Source: Cordylochernes scorpioides (lineage: Eukaryota; Arthropoda; Arachnida; Pseudoscorpiones; Chernetidae). Taken from it: DNA of 64,000 nucleotides. A program made the position numbers and the translations under genes. The notes below the pieces were generated by a model. That model was not told the origin of the DNA. It did no database searches and worked only from the letters and a program-made list of their open reading frames with translations. Of this stretch, positions 18,621-30,004 are shown in pieces. Position 1 is the stretch's first letter. Each line of letters starts with the position of its first letter. The stretch covers positions 63,076,508 to 63,140,507 of the forward strand of contig CP092863.1 in the NCBI GenBank assembly GCA_030710605.1, written 5' to 3'.

Positions 18621-18785
18621 AATTTGGCACATTTTGTAAGTGCAAAAGTCGAACTGCTTTGCACATGTGTAGATATGTGGTGCACTTACAGTAAAAGCAG
18701 TCACCTACCTTCTACTTACCATGATTATCATGGCCTGTACCACGTGTAGACACCACCACCACCATGTGTACTATGGATAAATTTT
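18621..18785 (+). mobile_element. SINE family B, body only
   Basis: Body sequence from GGCACATTTTGTAAG to GGATAAATTTT; a (CAC)n expansion interrupts it near 18750. The following 18786-19190 is low-complexity and includes a piece (19090-19135) of the retrozyme-like element seen intact at 21951. Confidence 0.65.
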
Positions 18786-20059
18786 TAAAAATTCAAATTT
18801 CGAGCATCAAAATTGGAAAAGAATAAATTTCAAAACTGAGATGAACTATAAATCCATGATATGCTGTAAATATGCAAATATGGTCAGAGGGGGGAAGTAC
18901 TTACAACAAGATGTCAGGAAGGTAACTTGACGACTGAGAGAGATACTATGCGGACATATGCGACACAATCTAATCTAACAAAACATGATAAGACCAAGAA
19001 GGTGAAAAAACAAACACGGATAAGAACAATCTCAAATACATCTGACATATATTTACTTATTCCAACTTCTTTAATTAGTTTTGAAGATAATTTGTTGGTT
19101 GGAAGTAGATTCAGAGAAAAACACAGCCACATTAATCTATGTACTAGAGCGCCATCTGTTATAAAATTATAAAACTATTTTAGAGGCGTAATATTCTTTT
19201 TAAAATAAAACAATTTCTACTGTCCTTACTGCGATTAAAAAAATATATTGGGAGGGCTTGGCTCATCAGTGGTGAACCCTCCCAGAGGTTTCGCCAATTT
19301 AATCCACCAGACCGCTTCTCAGAGCTCTAATTCTGTATTGGACGATTCTGCCTTTATACGCAGCACTGAAGGATGGAATCTCAGAAATGGTTTTCAAGAA
19401 AACTAGGACATAAGGTTATAGGACAGTAGAATTACATTCAAATATTTGCATCGTGCAATGCTATTCCGCAAACAATAAAGACAAGGTCAGTTAGGCATAA
19501 ATTAACACAAAGCAATAACGCGCCATCTATACATATAAAATGAAAGGATTTAAAAGCACAAAGGTTTCTTTTATACATAATACAAACTTCTACTGTCCTT
19601 ACTGCGATGAAAAAATAGTTTCTCCAAATTAATCTCCAGACCGTTCTCTCTGAGCGGGTTCACCACTGATGAGTCAAGCCCTCTCATTCAATAACTTTTA
19701 TCATTGTAGTAAGGTCTGTAGAGATAATATTTGTTTATTTATGTAAAAAAGAAACAAACATTGCCAGAAATTTGTCACAAATTTTAACAATAGATGGCAA
19801 TTAAATTTATAAATATAATTCACAATGGCAACTTTAATCTTTTAGTTTGCAAAATTTATTATTATGAATTCTTTATATATGCAGATAGGTTACGCTGTAT
19901 TTCAGAAAATCGTGTATGTATATAAGTAGAACGAAGTTTGACAATTTTACCGCAAATGTTTCTTTTTCATCGCAGTAAGGGCAGTAGAAGTTTGATTTAT
20001 GTATAAAAGAAACATTCGTGCTTTTAAATCCTTTCATTTTATATGTATAGATGTTATTG

Positions 20060-20150
20060 CTTTGTGTTAACATCAACCAATAGTTTATTTCAACTCCAGA
20101 CATTTCAATGACTTCCTGTCATTCTCTTCAGGGGAATGGTTGAATCCTAG
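20060..20150 (-). mobile_element. Retrozyme-like fragment with hammerhead-like core
   Basis: On the minus strand: CTGAAGA (complement of 20125-20131), a 6-bp hairpin AATGAC-AGGAA-GTCATT, then GAAATGTC (ending near 20099). Stem II is perfect. The flanks match the element at 21951-22135 (CATCAACCAATA...TTATTT). Confidence 0.5.
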
Positions 20151-20162
20151 TTCTACCTTTAT

Positions 20163-20885
20163 ACATAATACAATATAATGCAGCTTATGATTGTAGAACA
20201 AAGTTTGACAATTTTACCTTTGCCGGTCCCAAGCCCGGATGAAAAAGGAGGAGAGGGAGCAGTAACAAGCTCACTAAAAAACCTGGTTTCAGCTGGCCCG
20301 GCTGATAGTACCTTGTAAGGGCTCCTAATCCAGGGATACAGGATGAGCAGTGTTTGTACTCCATGTTAGGAGCTGCTTCACATGGCGTCTGTTCCTCATG
20401 TCAGAGGCGGCCATTTCTTTTGGAGCTAAGTCGGCCTGCCACTGAGTAGTGTTCCCAGTCTTAATGACAAAGGCATTCTACTTCACCCAGTCATGATGGT
20501 TGTCAACTCTACAAACTTGATACCCTAATATGATTGAGTGGAGATAAGAAAGAAGAAGAAGAAGACTGCAATGTTTCTTTTGTGAACGAAAAATCGTAAT
20601 TTATTTTAAGGAGAAATAACGACTATTTCTATCCTTAGGGATGAAGTATAAAAGGATGAATTGTGAAAAGTAATGATGAACGGAAAAATAAAAGTGTCCA
20701 GGGATGGGATTTTCCGTTTATCATTACTCTTCACAATTCATCCTATCATACATCATCCCTAAGGATAGAAATAATCGTTATTTCTCCTTAAAATTAATTA
20801 TGATTTTTCATTCAAAAGAAACATTTGCGGTAAAATTGTCAAACTTCGTTCTACTTATATACATACACGATTTTCTGAAATACAG
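20163..20885. mobile_element. M2 palindromic MITE split by an L-family repeat
   Basis: M2 left terminus 20163-20213 and the rest 20569-20885 join precisely if 20214-20568 is removed (TTTTACC then GCAATGTTTC). Inner loop GTGTCCAGGGATGG as in the copy at 12838. Confidence 0.8.
20214..20568 (-). mobile_element. Interspersed repeat family L, copy 1
   Basis: About 350 bp, starting GCCGGTCCCAAGCCCGGATG and ending near GGAGATAAGAAAGAAG. Other copies: 24472-24820, 28828-29200 and 32667-32965. No RNA polymerase III boxes or clear coding frame; class unknown. Confidence 0.7.
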
Positions 20886-21382
20886 CGTAACCTATCTGCA
20901 TATATAAAGAATTCATAATAATAAATTTTGAAAACTAAAAGATTAAAGTTGGCATTGTGAATTATATTTATAAATTTAATTGCCATCTATTGTTAAAATT
21001 TGTGACAAATTATTGGCAATGTGTGTTTCTTTTTAACATACATCATCAAATATTATCTCTACAGACCTTAATGCAATGGTAAAAGTTATTGAATGAGAGG
21101 GCTTGTCTCATCAGTGGTGAACCCTCTCAGAGAGAGCGGTCTGTAGAGTAATTTGGCGAAACTACTGAGAGAGTTCACCACTGATGACCCAAGCTATCTC
21201 ATTTATTCAATAACTTTTTTCATTGGAGTAAGGTCTGTAGAGATGATATTTTATGATTTATGTAAAAAAAGAAACATATTGACAGAAATTCATTGCTACC
21301 ATTTTTCTTGTGAATTACAGTAAAGTCTCTCATGACAGACTCATCCCATGAGTGACCATCTCTCATGAGCTACTACATCCTC

Positions 21383-21608
21383 TTTTTTTTTTGTTTATTC
21401 CTAGTAAACGTGGTACAGGCCATGATAATCATGGTGGGTAGAGGTAGGTGACTGCTTTTACTGTAAGCGCACCACATGTCTATACATGTTAAAAGCAGTT
21501 CGACTTTGCACTTACAAATGTGCCAGAGCCCCGTTTGGTTACTTGTACTCACTGGTAGGGTTGGACTTTTGCAAGAATCAGGGGCCATTGGAGCATTTTT
21601 TTTATCAG
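21383..21608 (-). mobile_element. SINE family B, headless
   Basis: Inverse of the body, from CTAGTAAACGTGGTACAGG to GGGGCCATTGGAGC; the tRNA-like head is missing. It runs directly into an M4 end (21609-21660). Confidence 0.7.
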
Positions 21609-21686
21609 AAATGGTCTTATTACCTTGTGTTTATAATCTATAATCAAAATTGTGCCTTATCAAAATCAATTTAAGTATGAATATAT

Positions 21687-21860
21687 AGTAGAATCTCTCT
21701 TTAGCGGACACCCCACTAGAGGACACCTCTCTACAAAGGACAGTTTTCATTTGCAAAATTACCATTTTTGATATTTAGCAACTCTCTGGTTGGAAGACAC
21801 CTCTACCTAAAGGGCACTTTAGCTCTGTAATTAGGTGTACTTTACAGGGAGGTTCTACTG
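21687..21860. mobile_element. Pogo-like MITE, family P1
   Basis: TAGTAGAATCTCTCTTTAGC to GGGAGGTTCTACTG. The first terminal C is changed to T. A partial further P1 starts at 21866 and is cut by the element at 21951. Confidence 0.75.
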
Positions 21861-21950
21861 TATATAGTAGAATCTCTCTTTCTGTAAAGGACAACACCTA
21901 GATGTAGAGAAAAAGTGTTTACCTTAGGGATAGGTATCTTCTTATCAGAG

Positions 21951-22135
21951 ATTCAGAACAAACACAACCACATCAACCAATAATTTATTTAACTTCCGAC
22001 ATTTCAGTGACCTAATGTCGCTCTCCTCAGGGGATGTTAGCAGGAGAATGACAGGAAGTGGTGAAACATCGGGAGTTAAATAAAACATTGGTTGATGTGT
22101 TTGTTCTCTGAATCTACTTCCAACCAACAAATTTT
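21951..22135. mobile_element. Retrozyme-like palindromic element with 13-bp target duplication
   Basis: The 185-bp insert lies between CTTCTTATCAGAG (21938-21950) and CTTCTTACCAGAG (22136-22148). Two arms of about 85 bp are inverted (ACACAACCACATCAACCAAT and its inverse). Each arm has a hammerhead-like core: the left one on the minus strand (CTGAGGA, AGCGAC/GTCACT hairpin, GAAATGTC; 21998-22030), the right one on the plus strand and decayed (22041-22070, ending GTGAAACATCGG). Confidence 0.6.
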
Positions 22136-22176
22136 CTTCTTACCAGAGAGTTACTTTATAGTAAAATGTGTAATAT

Positions 22177-24080
22177 ACAGTAGAACTACCGCCCTGTAAA
22201 GGACAACACCTAATTGCAGAGCCAAAGTGTTCTTTAGGGAGAGGTGTCCTCTTACCAGAGAGTTACTTTATAGTAAAATGTGTAGTATACAGTAGAGCTA
22301 CCGCCCTGTAAAGGACAACACCTAATTGCAGAGCCAAAGTGTTCTTTAGGGAGAGGTGTCCTCTTACCAGAGAGTTACTTTATAGTAAAATGTGTAGTAT
22401 ACAGTAGAGCTACCGCCCTGTAAAGGACAACACCTAATTGCAGAGCCAAAGTGTTCTTTAGGGAGAGGTGTCCTCTTACCAGAGAGTTACTTTATAGTAA
22501 AATGTGTAATATACAGTAGAACTACCGCCCTGTAAAGGACAACACCTAATTGCAGAGCCAAAGTGTTCTTTAGGGAGAGGTGTCCTCTTACCAGAGAGTT
22601 ACTTTATAGTAAAATGTGTAATATACAGTAGAACTACCGCCCTGTAAAGGACAACACCTAATTGCAGAGCCAAAGAGTTCTTTAGGGAGAGGTGTCCTCT
22701 TACCAGAGAGTTACTTTATAGTAAAATGTGTAATATACAGTAGAACTACCGCCCTGTAAAGGACAACACCTAATTGCAGAGCCAAAGTGTTCTTTAGGGA
22801 GAGGTGTCCTCTTACCAGAGAGTTACTTTATAGTAAAATGTGTAATATACAGTAGAACTACCGCCCTGTAAAGGACAACACCTAATTGCAGAGCCAAAGT
22901 GTTCTTTAGGGAGAGGTGTCCTCTTACCAGAGAGTTACTTTATAGTAAAATGTGTAATATACAGTAGAACTACCGCCCTGTAAAGGACAACACCTAATTG
23001 CAGAGCCAAAGTGTTCTTTAGGGAGAGGTGTCCTCTTACCAGAGAGTTACTTTATAGTAAAATGTGTAATATACAGTAGAACTACCGCCCTGTAAAGGAC
23101 AACACCTAATTGCAGAGCCAAAGTGTTCTTTAGGGAGAGGTGTCCTCTTACCAGAGAGTTACTTTATAGTAAAATGTGTAATATACAGTAGAACTACCGC
23201 CCTGTAAAGGACAACACCTAATTGCAGAGCCAAAGTGTTCTTTAGGGAGAGGTGTCCTCTTACCAGAGAGTTACTTTATAGTAAAATGTGTAATATACAG
23301 TAGAACTACCGCCCTGTAAAGGACAACACCTAATTTCAGAGCCAAAGTGTTCTTTAGGGAGAGGTGTCCTCTTACCAGAGAGTTACTTTATAGTAAAATG
23401 TGTAATATACAGTAGAACTACCGCCCTGTAAAGGACAACACCTAATTTCAGAGCCAAAGTGTTCTTTAGGGAGAGGTGTCCTCTTACCAGAGAGTTACTT
23501 TATAGTAAAATGTGTAATATACAGTAGAACTACCGCCCTGTAAAGGACAACACCTAATTGCAGAGCCAAAGTGTTCTTTAGGGAGAGGTGTCCTCTTACC
23601 AGAGAGTTACTTTATAGTAAAATGTGTAATATACAGTAGAACTACCGCCCTGTAAAGGACAACACCTAATTGCAGAGCCAAAGTGTTCTTTAGGGAGAGG
23701 TGTCCTCTTACCAGAGAGTTACTTTATAGTAAAATGGGTAATATACAGTAGAACTACCGCCCTGTAAAGGACAACACCTAATTGCAGAGCCAAAGTGTTC
23801 ATTAGGGAGAGGTGTCCTCTTACCAGAGAGTTACTTTATAGTAAAATAGGTAATATACAGTAGAACTACCGCCCTGTAAAGGACAACACCTAATTGCAGA
23901 GCCAAAGTGTCCTTTAGGGAGAGGTGTCCTCTTACCAGAGAGTTACTTTATAGTAAAATAGGTAATATACAGTAGAACTACCGCCCTATAAAGGACAACA
24001 CCTAATTGCAGAGCCAAAGTGTCCTTTAGGGAGAGGTGTCCTCTTACCAAAGAGTTACTTTATAGTAAAATGTGTAATAT
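22177..24080 (+). repeat. 112-bp satellite of 17 units derived from half a P1 MITE
   Basis: ACAGTAGA(A/G)CTACCGCCCT recurs at exact 112-base steps from 22177 to 23969. Each unit is the left half of P1 plus the extension TTACTTTATAGTAAAATGTG. Units are nearly identical; the edges are more diverged (units 2-3 with GAGCTA, last three with GGGTAAT or AGGTAAT). A normal P1 body follows at 24081 and closes with GGAGGTTCTACTG at about 24260. Confidence 0.95.
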
Positions 24081-24471
24081 ATATTAGAACTACCTCCCTG
24101 TAAAGGACACCTAATTGCAGAGTCAAAGTGTCCTTTAGGGAGAGATGTCCTCTGACCAGAGAGTTGGTGAATAGTAAAAATGGTAATTTTGCAAATAAAA
24201 ACTGTCCTTTATGGAGAAGTGTCCTCTAGCAGGGTGTCTGCTAAAGGGAGGTTCTACTGTATTGGTGATGACAGGCTGAATTCAAATTGTATCCATATAC
24301 AATATAACAATATGAATTGTATTTGTATTCAGTCTGTTGAAGGACGTTATTGTTTGAAAGCTCACCAAGATTATATATCTTCAATAAAGAATCTTGGTGC
24401 GGGTAGCTTTCATATCTTCTTAGAAATGATATCTGGTAATTCCTTTTATTGTAATTTATATTTTATTATTG

Positions 24472-24820
24472 GTCTTCTTCTTTCTTATCTCCACTCACAA
24501 TCATATCAGGGTATCAAGCCTGTAGAGCTCCATAATGACTGGGTGAAGTAGAATGTGTCTGCTATTGTCATTGACTGGGAGCACTACTCAGTAGCAGGCC
24601 GACTTAGCTCCAAAAGAAATGGCCGTCTCTGACATGAGGAACAGACGCCATGTACAGCTGCTCCTAACATGGAGTACAAATGCGGCTCATCCTTTATCCG
24701 TGGATCAGGAGCCCTTACAGGGTACTATCAGCCAGGCCAGCTGAACCCAGGTTTTTTTAGAGACCTTGTTACTGCTCCCCCTCCTCCTTTTACATCCGGG
24801 ATCGGGACCTGCAAAGGCCA
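24472..24820 (+). mobile_element. Interspersed repeat family L, copy 2
   Basis: Inverse orientation to copy 1; runs from CTTCTTTCTTATCTCCACTC to GGGACCTGCAAAGGC. Confidence 0.7.
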
Positions 24821-24834
24821 TTATTTTATTAATA

Positions 24835-24997
24835 CAGTAAAACCTCCCTTTAGCAGACACCTCTCCACCAAGGACAGTTTTCATTTGCTAAATTACCATT
24901 TTTGCAATTTAACAACTGTCCGGTAAGAGGACACGTCTCCCTAAAGAAAACTTTGGCTCTACAATTAGGTGATGTCCTTTACAGGGAGGTTCTACTG
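24835..24997. mobile_element. Pogo-like MITE, family P1
   Basis: CAGTAAAACCTCCCTTTAGC to GGAGGTTCTACTG with TA flanks. Bases 24998-25275 are AT-rich with no recognisable gene. Confidence 0.8.
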
Positions 24998-25279
24998 TAT
25001 TTTATTATCGATGATGGTATTTAATGAAACTATGTAAGATGCTTCTATTATTGTAGATATTTTACAAATAGGTTTTCTTCAAACAAAGCCCATATTGGCA
25101 AAATCACTCGGAAGATAAATCACTGATAAGCCATCTTCCCAATTCTTTTGCATCTTCAATTCACCAAATGAAGAATACAGAAAATAAATAAACAAATCCC
25201 TGGCAAAACTCAAATATTGAATCGTACAATAAGACCTTCTAAGCCTGGCTATTCCTGGTCTCTCCTGGAGATAGTAATA

Positions 25280-25935
25280 TCATTTTATTCACATCTAACG
25301 TTGTGGCCCACTGTACGTATTACATCCCAAACACAATGCGACGCCAGCCATCTCTGTCTTGAGCTCGATGTACTATCTCGGCGACCGTTAAACCAGTGAG
25401 TTCCTTTAATTGGTCCACGAAGACTATGTTCATAGTATATATCATTTTATTCACATCTAACGTTGTGGCCCACTGTACGTATTACATCCCAAACACAATG
25501 CGACGCCAGCCATCTCTGGCTTAAGCTCGATGTACTATCTCGGCGACCGTTAAACCAGTGAGTTCCTTTAATTGGTCCACAAATACTATGTTCATAGTAT
25601 AAATCATTTTATTCACGATCGAACGTACACTGTACGTATTACATCCCAAACACGACGCCAGCCATCTCTGTCTTAAGCTCGATGTACTATCTCGGCGACT
25701 GTTAAGCCAGTGAGTTCCTTTAATTGGTCCACAAATACTATGTTCATAGTATATATCATTTTATTCACGATCGAACGTACACTGTACGTATTACATACCA
25801 AACACGATACGACACCAGCCATCTCTGTCTTGAGCTCGATGTACCATCTCGGCGACCGTTAAACCAGTGAGTTCCTTTAATTGGTCCACGAAGCGTGTCG
25901 ACGAGAATCCAGGTATGTGTCGCCCAGACATTTTT
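25280..25935 (-). repeat. Tandem LINE 3' ends, four units of about 152-162 bp
   Basis: CATTTTATTCAC starts at 25281, 25443, 25605 and 25757. On the minus strand each unit codes for FVDQLKELTGLTVAEIVHRA then a DGWRRIV terminus and a stop, the C-terminal tail of an RTE-like LINE polyprotein (a D-L...TG...A.DR..WR.IV pattern). The fourth unit extends into GRHIPGFSSTR, the preceding conserved region. Each unit includes a short 3' UTR, so only tail plus UTR were amplified. Confidence 0.75.
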
Positions 25936-26205
25936 CTGGTCAGTATGGTGTACTCCATTCCCCTGTGTCGTGCAATGTGATGGAGTATACCATCTTGACT
26001 CTCTGGAGGTAGTGGTCTCTTATTAGAGGTTCAAGTCAATTGACAAGTCATTTAGGATTATACAGGAAGAGAGGTGTCATCAGACAAATTGTTCCTGAGA
26101 GGTTTTACTTGAAAGAAAATGGATCTCAGATATTTAAAGAAAATGAAAAAGCACAAAGGGGAGGGCTGCAGCTAAAAATAAACATTTTTTAAATTATTAT
26201 TTTAT
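25936..26205. other. Intergenic with a short inverted repeat
   Basis: TGGTGTACTCCAT (about 25946) and ATGGAGTATACCA (about 25980) form a 13-bp hairpin with one mismatch. Nothing else is seen. Confidence 0.5.
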
Positions 26206-26502
26206 TATTATCCCTAGAACATGTGGTATAGGCAATGATAATCATGGTGGGTAGAAGTAGGCAACTGCTCTTAACTAAGTGCACCACATGTCTACACATA
26301 TGAAAAGCAGTTGGACTTATAAGTGTGCCAGAGCCCCGTTTGGTTACTTACACTCACTGGTGGAGTTGGAATTTTGCAAGAATCGGGGGCCATTGGAGCT
26401 TTTTTTTTTTTTTTAAATCAGAAAAAAAGTGTCCAATGCAGGAATCAAACCTGGGTCTTAGCGGTCAAAAACCAACAATTTAGACTATCCTTCCACCGAC
26501 CC
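26206..26502 (-). mobile_element. SINE family B, full length
   Basis: The inverse copy includes the head (GGGTCGGTGGAAGG inverse at about 26490-26502) and a B-box-like GGTTTGATTCC (inverse of GGAATCAAACC near 26440). The tail is toward 26206. Confidence 0.75.
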
Positions 26503-26609
26503 CTCTTTCCTTGTTTTTGATTATCTGATGGAAACATCAGTTGAAATGTCACGGCAAAACATCTTATTTGCTCAAATAAACAATCGATCCTTATCTTTAG
26601 AGTATATAT

Positions 26610-26693
26610 ATATATATTTAAAGAGACAAGGGTCGCCTCTCCAGCGTCTGGTTTTAGAAGTCTATTTTGACGGGAGAGGCGACCCTTGTCTCT
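26610..26693. repeat. Hairpin element with 22-bp arms
   Basis: TAAAGAGACAAGGGTCGCCT at the left and its inverse at the right are perfect. The loop contains TCTATTTTGACGG, like the element at 5768. TA-rich microsatellites flank both sides. Confidence 0.8.
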
Positions 26694-26761
26694 TTAGATC
26701 AATTTCCTCCCGGCAAAATTTCAATCTATATATATATATATATAGTGCACAATTTTCTATA

Positions 26762-26940
26762 CAGTAGAACCTCCATGAGAGGACACTCATGCTAGAGGAC
26801 ACCTCTCTATAAAGGACAGTTTACATTTTCAAAATTACCATTTTTTACTATTTAGCAACTCTCTGGTAAAAGGACACCTCTCCCTAAAAAACAGTTTAGC
26901 TCTGCAATTAGGTGTTGTCCTTTACAGGGAGGTTTTACTG
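26762..26940. mobile_element. Pogo-like MITE, family P1, full length
   Basis: CAGTAGAACCTCCATGAGAG to CAGGGAGGTTTTACTG, TA on both sides. Confidence 0.85.
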
Positions 26941-26942
26941 TA

Positions 26943-27889
26943 TTTAATAATTATATAGCAGCTAAATAAGAAAATATTAAGATATTTTTAAAAAATAATA
27001 ATTCAAAGGTAGAGAAAGGTCAAAAGTTATATGTTTATATATAAATTGAAAATATATAATGAACCTATGAATCGTTATACTTTTGATGTTATGAAATATT
27101 ATTGTTGTTGTCATACCAACATAAAAGATAAATATTTAAAGGGTTAATCGGTTTAATTTTTAAAATTAAAGGTAAGTACGATATTATAAGTAATTTAGTC
27201 AATTTTGCAGTGTTAGAATTAAATTCTGTGCATGCATTAGGTGTCGTTTTGCAATAATTCATGCAGCATGCATTATTAATCAAATGTTACCTCCGATTTG
27301 AATTCAATTTTTTTTTCAGGTGTCCAATCATCGCCCATCGATTTGTTGCTATATTAACAATAATAATTAAAAAGACAATAATTAATTAAATAGAAACTTA
27401 CGTTTTCAAAGTTATTGGAGCATTAAGATTAGCATTTATTTATTTATGATGCAGAAGCCCATCCGTCACGTAGGAGCGGCATTGGGAGATAGGATTGAAA
27501 AGAAAGCGTAAATAAATGTTACGCAAGAAACCTTCCATGAATTGACCACGTGAGTGAAACTGAAAGCAAAAAATTAATTAAATAAGGACTAGTAAAATTA
27601 AATAAAAATATAAATTTAATAAATAATAATAAACACATTATATGCATTTATCCTTTATTTTTATTGATATTTTTATTTCATTTGAAACATTTTTGATTTT
27701 AATAAGAATCTTTATTTTCGGCATATTTGAAGGTTTTGTAACTTTAAGAACAATATTTTAAAGTTGTAAATAAGGCAATACTGAGTCATTTTTATATAAG
27801 AAAATAATATTCATGCTGTATATATAAGTAGAGGAGACCGAAGAAATATTAGAGAGATATGCTAGATTGAACTAGTGAGAGAGAGACAC
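26943..27889. other. AT-rich intergenic, no gene seen
   Basis: Nearly 950 bp of low-GC sequence without open frames of note or a recognised repeat. It is the least repeat-occupied stretch between 10 kb and 33 kb and could hold regulatory sequence. Confidence 0.5.
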
Positions 27890-28137
27890 ACAATTTGATA
27901 ATTAAGTTTTATTAATATCTTGCAAATACTGGAATAAAAAATGCACAGACCGCACTAAGTAATGATAATGAGTAATCAAAAATAATGATGATGATGATTA
28001 TATTCGAAGATATTCGTTATCGCAATATTATCATCATCATTATTTTTTTTATTACTCATTATCATTACTTAATTAGTGCGACTGTGCACTTTTATCCCTG
28101 CACTGACAAGATGTTAATAAAACTTTAAATTGTCAAA
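27890..28137. mobile_element. Palindromic MITE
   Basis: Arms of about 120 bp: TAATGATAATGAGTAATCAA near 27959 and its inverse near 28050, extended outward to AAGTTTTATTAATATCTTG and CAAGATGTTAATAAAACTT. The central region is (ATG)n-rich. Confidence 0.75.
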
Positions 28138-28827
28138 TAAATAGATATATATAAGATTATGAAAAAATGAAAGAAAAAAAAGAGATTAAAATATCAGGTG
28201 TTGAAATCTTTATACTATATGCCCCATCCCTATGAACAAGCCAATAAACCCATAGAGCCTGATAATATCACTATCTTTGGGCAAAGCAACAACTACCCCT
28301 GGACCTTACCCAGGCAGACCCCAAGATGCTCAAGGTCCACCATATTCCTGTTTGTGCTGAGATTCAACTTGGAATGACAAACTCCCATATTCCACACCCC
28401 ATTTCTGATGAGTTGCCACCAACAACATGCTGGGATCCAATTTGGAGCGAAAACCTTTCATATTCTGCTGGATACAACATGGAATGACAACCTCCCATAT
28501 TCCACTACCTATCTAAGGAGTGAACACTTTCTATAAGCAATGCCTTATCTAATGAGAAACCATCTCCCAAGAGCCACATTCCATTATCCTCTATACTTCT
28601 GATTTGTGATACCTCACATGGAACTGAGCTTATCTGATGAACTAACATCTCCATTAATTAATGCACATCTTATAAGTTTTTTTTATTATCCCATTGTATA
28701 ATTATACAAGGTTATGGAGATTAAATTCATAGATCAAATTCCCAATCTTGGTAGGGTTGGAATACAGGTCCTGTCTTGAGGCTCCCATGCATTTCAAGAG
28801 GTGGTCTGGTGAGGCCTCTCAGTCTGA
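28138..28827. other. Intergenic with a diverged duplication
   Basis: GGAATGACAAACTCCCATAT near 28371 and GGAATGACAACCTCCCATAT near 28475 mark an imperfect direct repeat of about 100 bp. No gene signal is seen. Confidence 0.5.
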
Positions 28828-29200
28828 TAAGTCTTCTTCTTTCTTATCTCCACTCAATCATATTAGGGTATCAAGTTGTGACCCTTGATGGTGTCTGTTT
28901 GACAACCATCATGACTGGGTGAAGTAGAATGCGTCTGCCTTTGTCATTTAGACTGGGAGCACTACTCAGTGGCAGGCAGACTTAGCTCTAAAAGAAATGG
29001 TCGCCTCTGACATGAGGAACAGACGCCATGTGCAGCTGCTCCTAACATGGAGCACAAACGCTGCTCTTTCTGTATCCCTGGATTAGGAGCCCTTACAGGG
29101 TACTATCAGCCGAGCCAGCTGAACCCAGGTTTTTTAGCGAGCTTGTTACTGCTCCCCCTCCTCCTTTTTCATCCAGGCTTGGGACCGGCAAAGGCGGAGT
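28828..29200 (+). mobile_element. Interspersed repeat family L, copy 3
   Basis: CTTCTTTCTTATCTCCACTC to CCAGGCTTGGGACCGGCAAA. Longest of the four copies, with the segment TGACCCTTGATGGTGTCTGT that the others lack. Bases 29201-29536 hold nothing recognised. Confidence 0.7.
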
Positions 29201-29538
29201 TTGTTTGATAAGTGATAAACTACAATAAAAGCCAGGATCAATCTGATATGGACTATGTTCTTATTACCCATCTAGTAAGAAAATGATTCCATGAGATAAA
29301 AACCTCCCACTATCTCTGACAATGGAAAACACATCCTATTAACATGTGCATATGATAAATAACAACCATCTATGAACCAGATCTGCAGACTTAACTTCCT
29401 TAATTCAACATCTCAAATGATCAGGGTTTTTGGTTGAATGTTGTTGGTTAAGATGATTATCAATTCATCACAAAATTCACTGCTATTGTGAAATTCTTTC
29501 TGTAGATATCCAAATATTAATCATTGAAAAATAATATA

Positions 29539-29710
29539 CAGTCGAACTTGGATAATTCGAACCCCAAGGGACCATAAAAAAATTCGAATTATCCAAAAAT
29601 TCGAATTAAAAACGGAAATTCTATTTATAGGAAATTCTAGGGACCAAGATAAATATTCGAATTAAAGAGGTTTTCGAATTAAAGAAGTTCGAATTATCCA
29701 AGTTCTACTG
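29539..29710. mobile_element. Pogo-like MITE, family P2
   Basis: CAGTCGAACTTGGATAATTC to TCCAAGTTCTACTG, TA on both sides. Nearly identical to the copy at 7358, which suggests recent spread of P2. Confidence 0.88.
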
Positions 29711-29729
29711 TATTATACAATAATACACA

Positions 29730-29906
29730 CAGTTAAACCTGTCTATAGCACCCCCTCTTGGGACTCACCAAAATAGGGTGCTTTAGGGAGGGAGTGCTAT
29801 AGACAGGTCACTTTTAATGTAAAATGTTTACATTTTAATGTTTAAAATCGGGCGCTATAGAGAGGAAGGCGCTATTTAGAGGGGGCGCTATAGGAAGGTA
29901 AAACTG
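29730..29906. mobile_element. Pogo-like MITE, family P3
   Basis: CAGTTAAACCTGTCTATAGC to GGAAGGTAAAACTG followed by TA. It lies only 17 bp from the P2 copy. Confidence 0.8.
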
Positions 29907-30004
29907 TATTAAATAAAAATATATATATATATATATAACATTTTTATATATAAGATATTATGATAATAATAATAAAAATAATACACTTATTATTAATTAT
30001 ATTA

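Larger units (their letters stand above)
19190..21265. repeat. Compound inverted-repeat zone (M3 and M2 elements nested)
   Basis: Several M3 arms (CTACTGTCCTTACTGCGAT ... GGCTCATCAGTGGTGAACC) occur in both orientations. A long inverted repeat pairs about 19640-19962 with 20838-21133 (for example TTACGCTGTATTTCAGAAAA and its inverse). Between them lie a hammerhead-like element (20060-20150) and an M2 copy split by another repeat. No gene is seen. Confidence 0.75.

Noticed and set aside
22177-24080. CRISPR-like array
   Set aside because: Units are contiguous 112-bp repeats without variable spacers, in a eukaryotic sequence; the unit is half a MITE.
24180-24551. 123-codon plus-strand frame after the satellite
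   Set aside because: Runs through the end of a P1 MITE and an L repeat; no protein signature.
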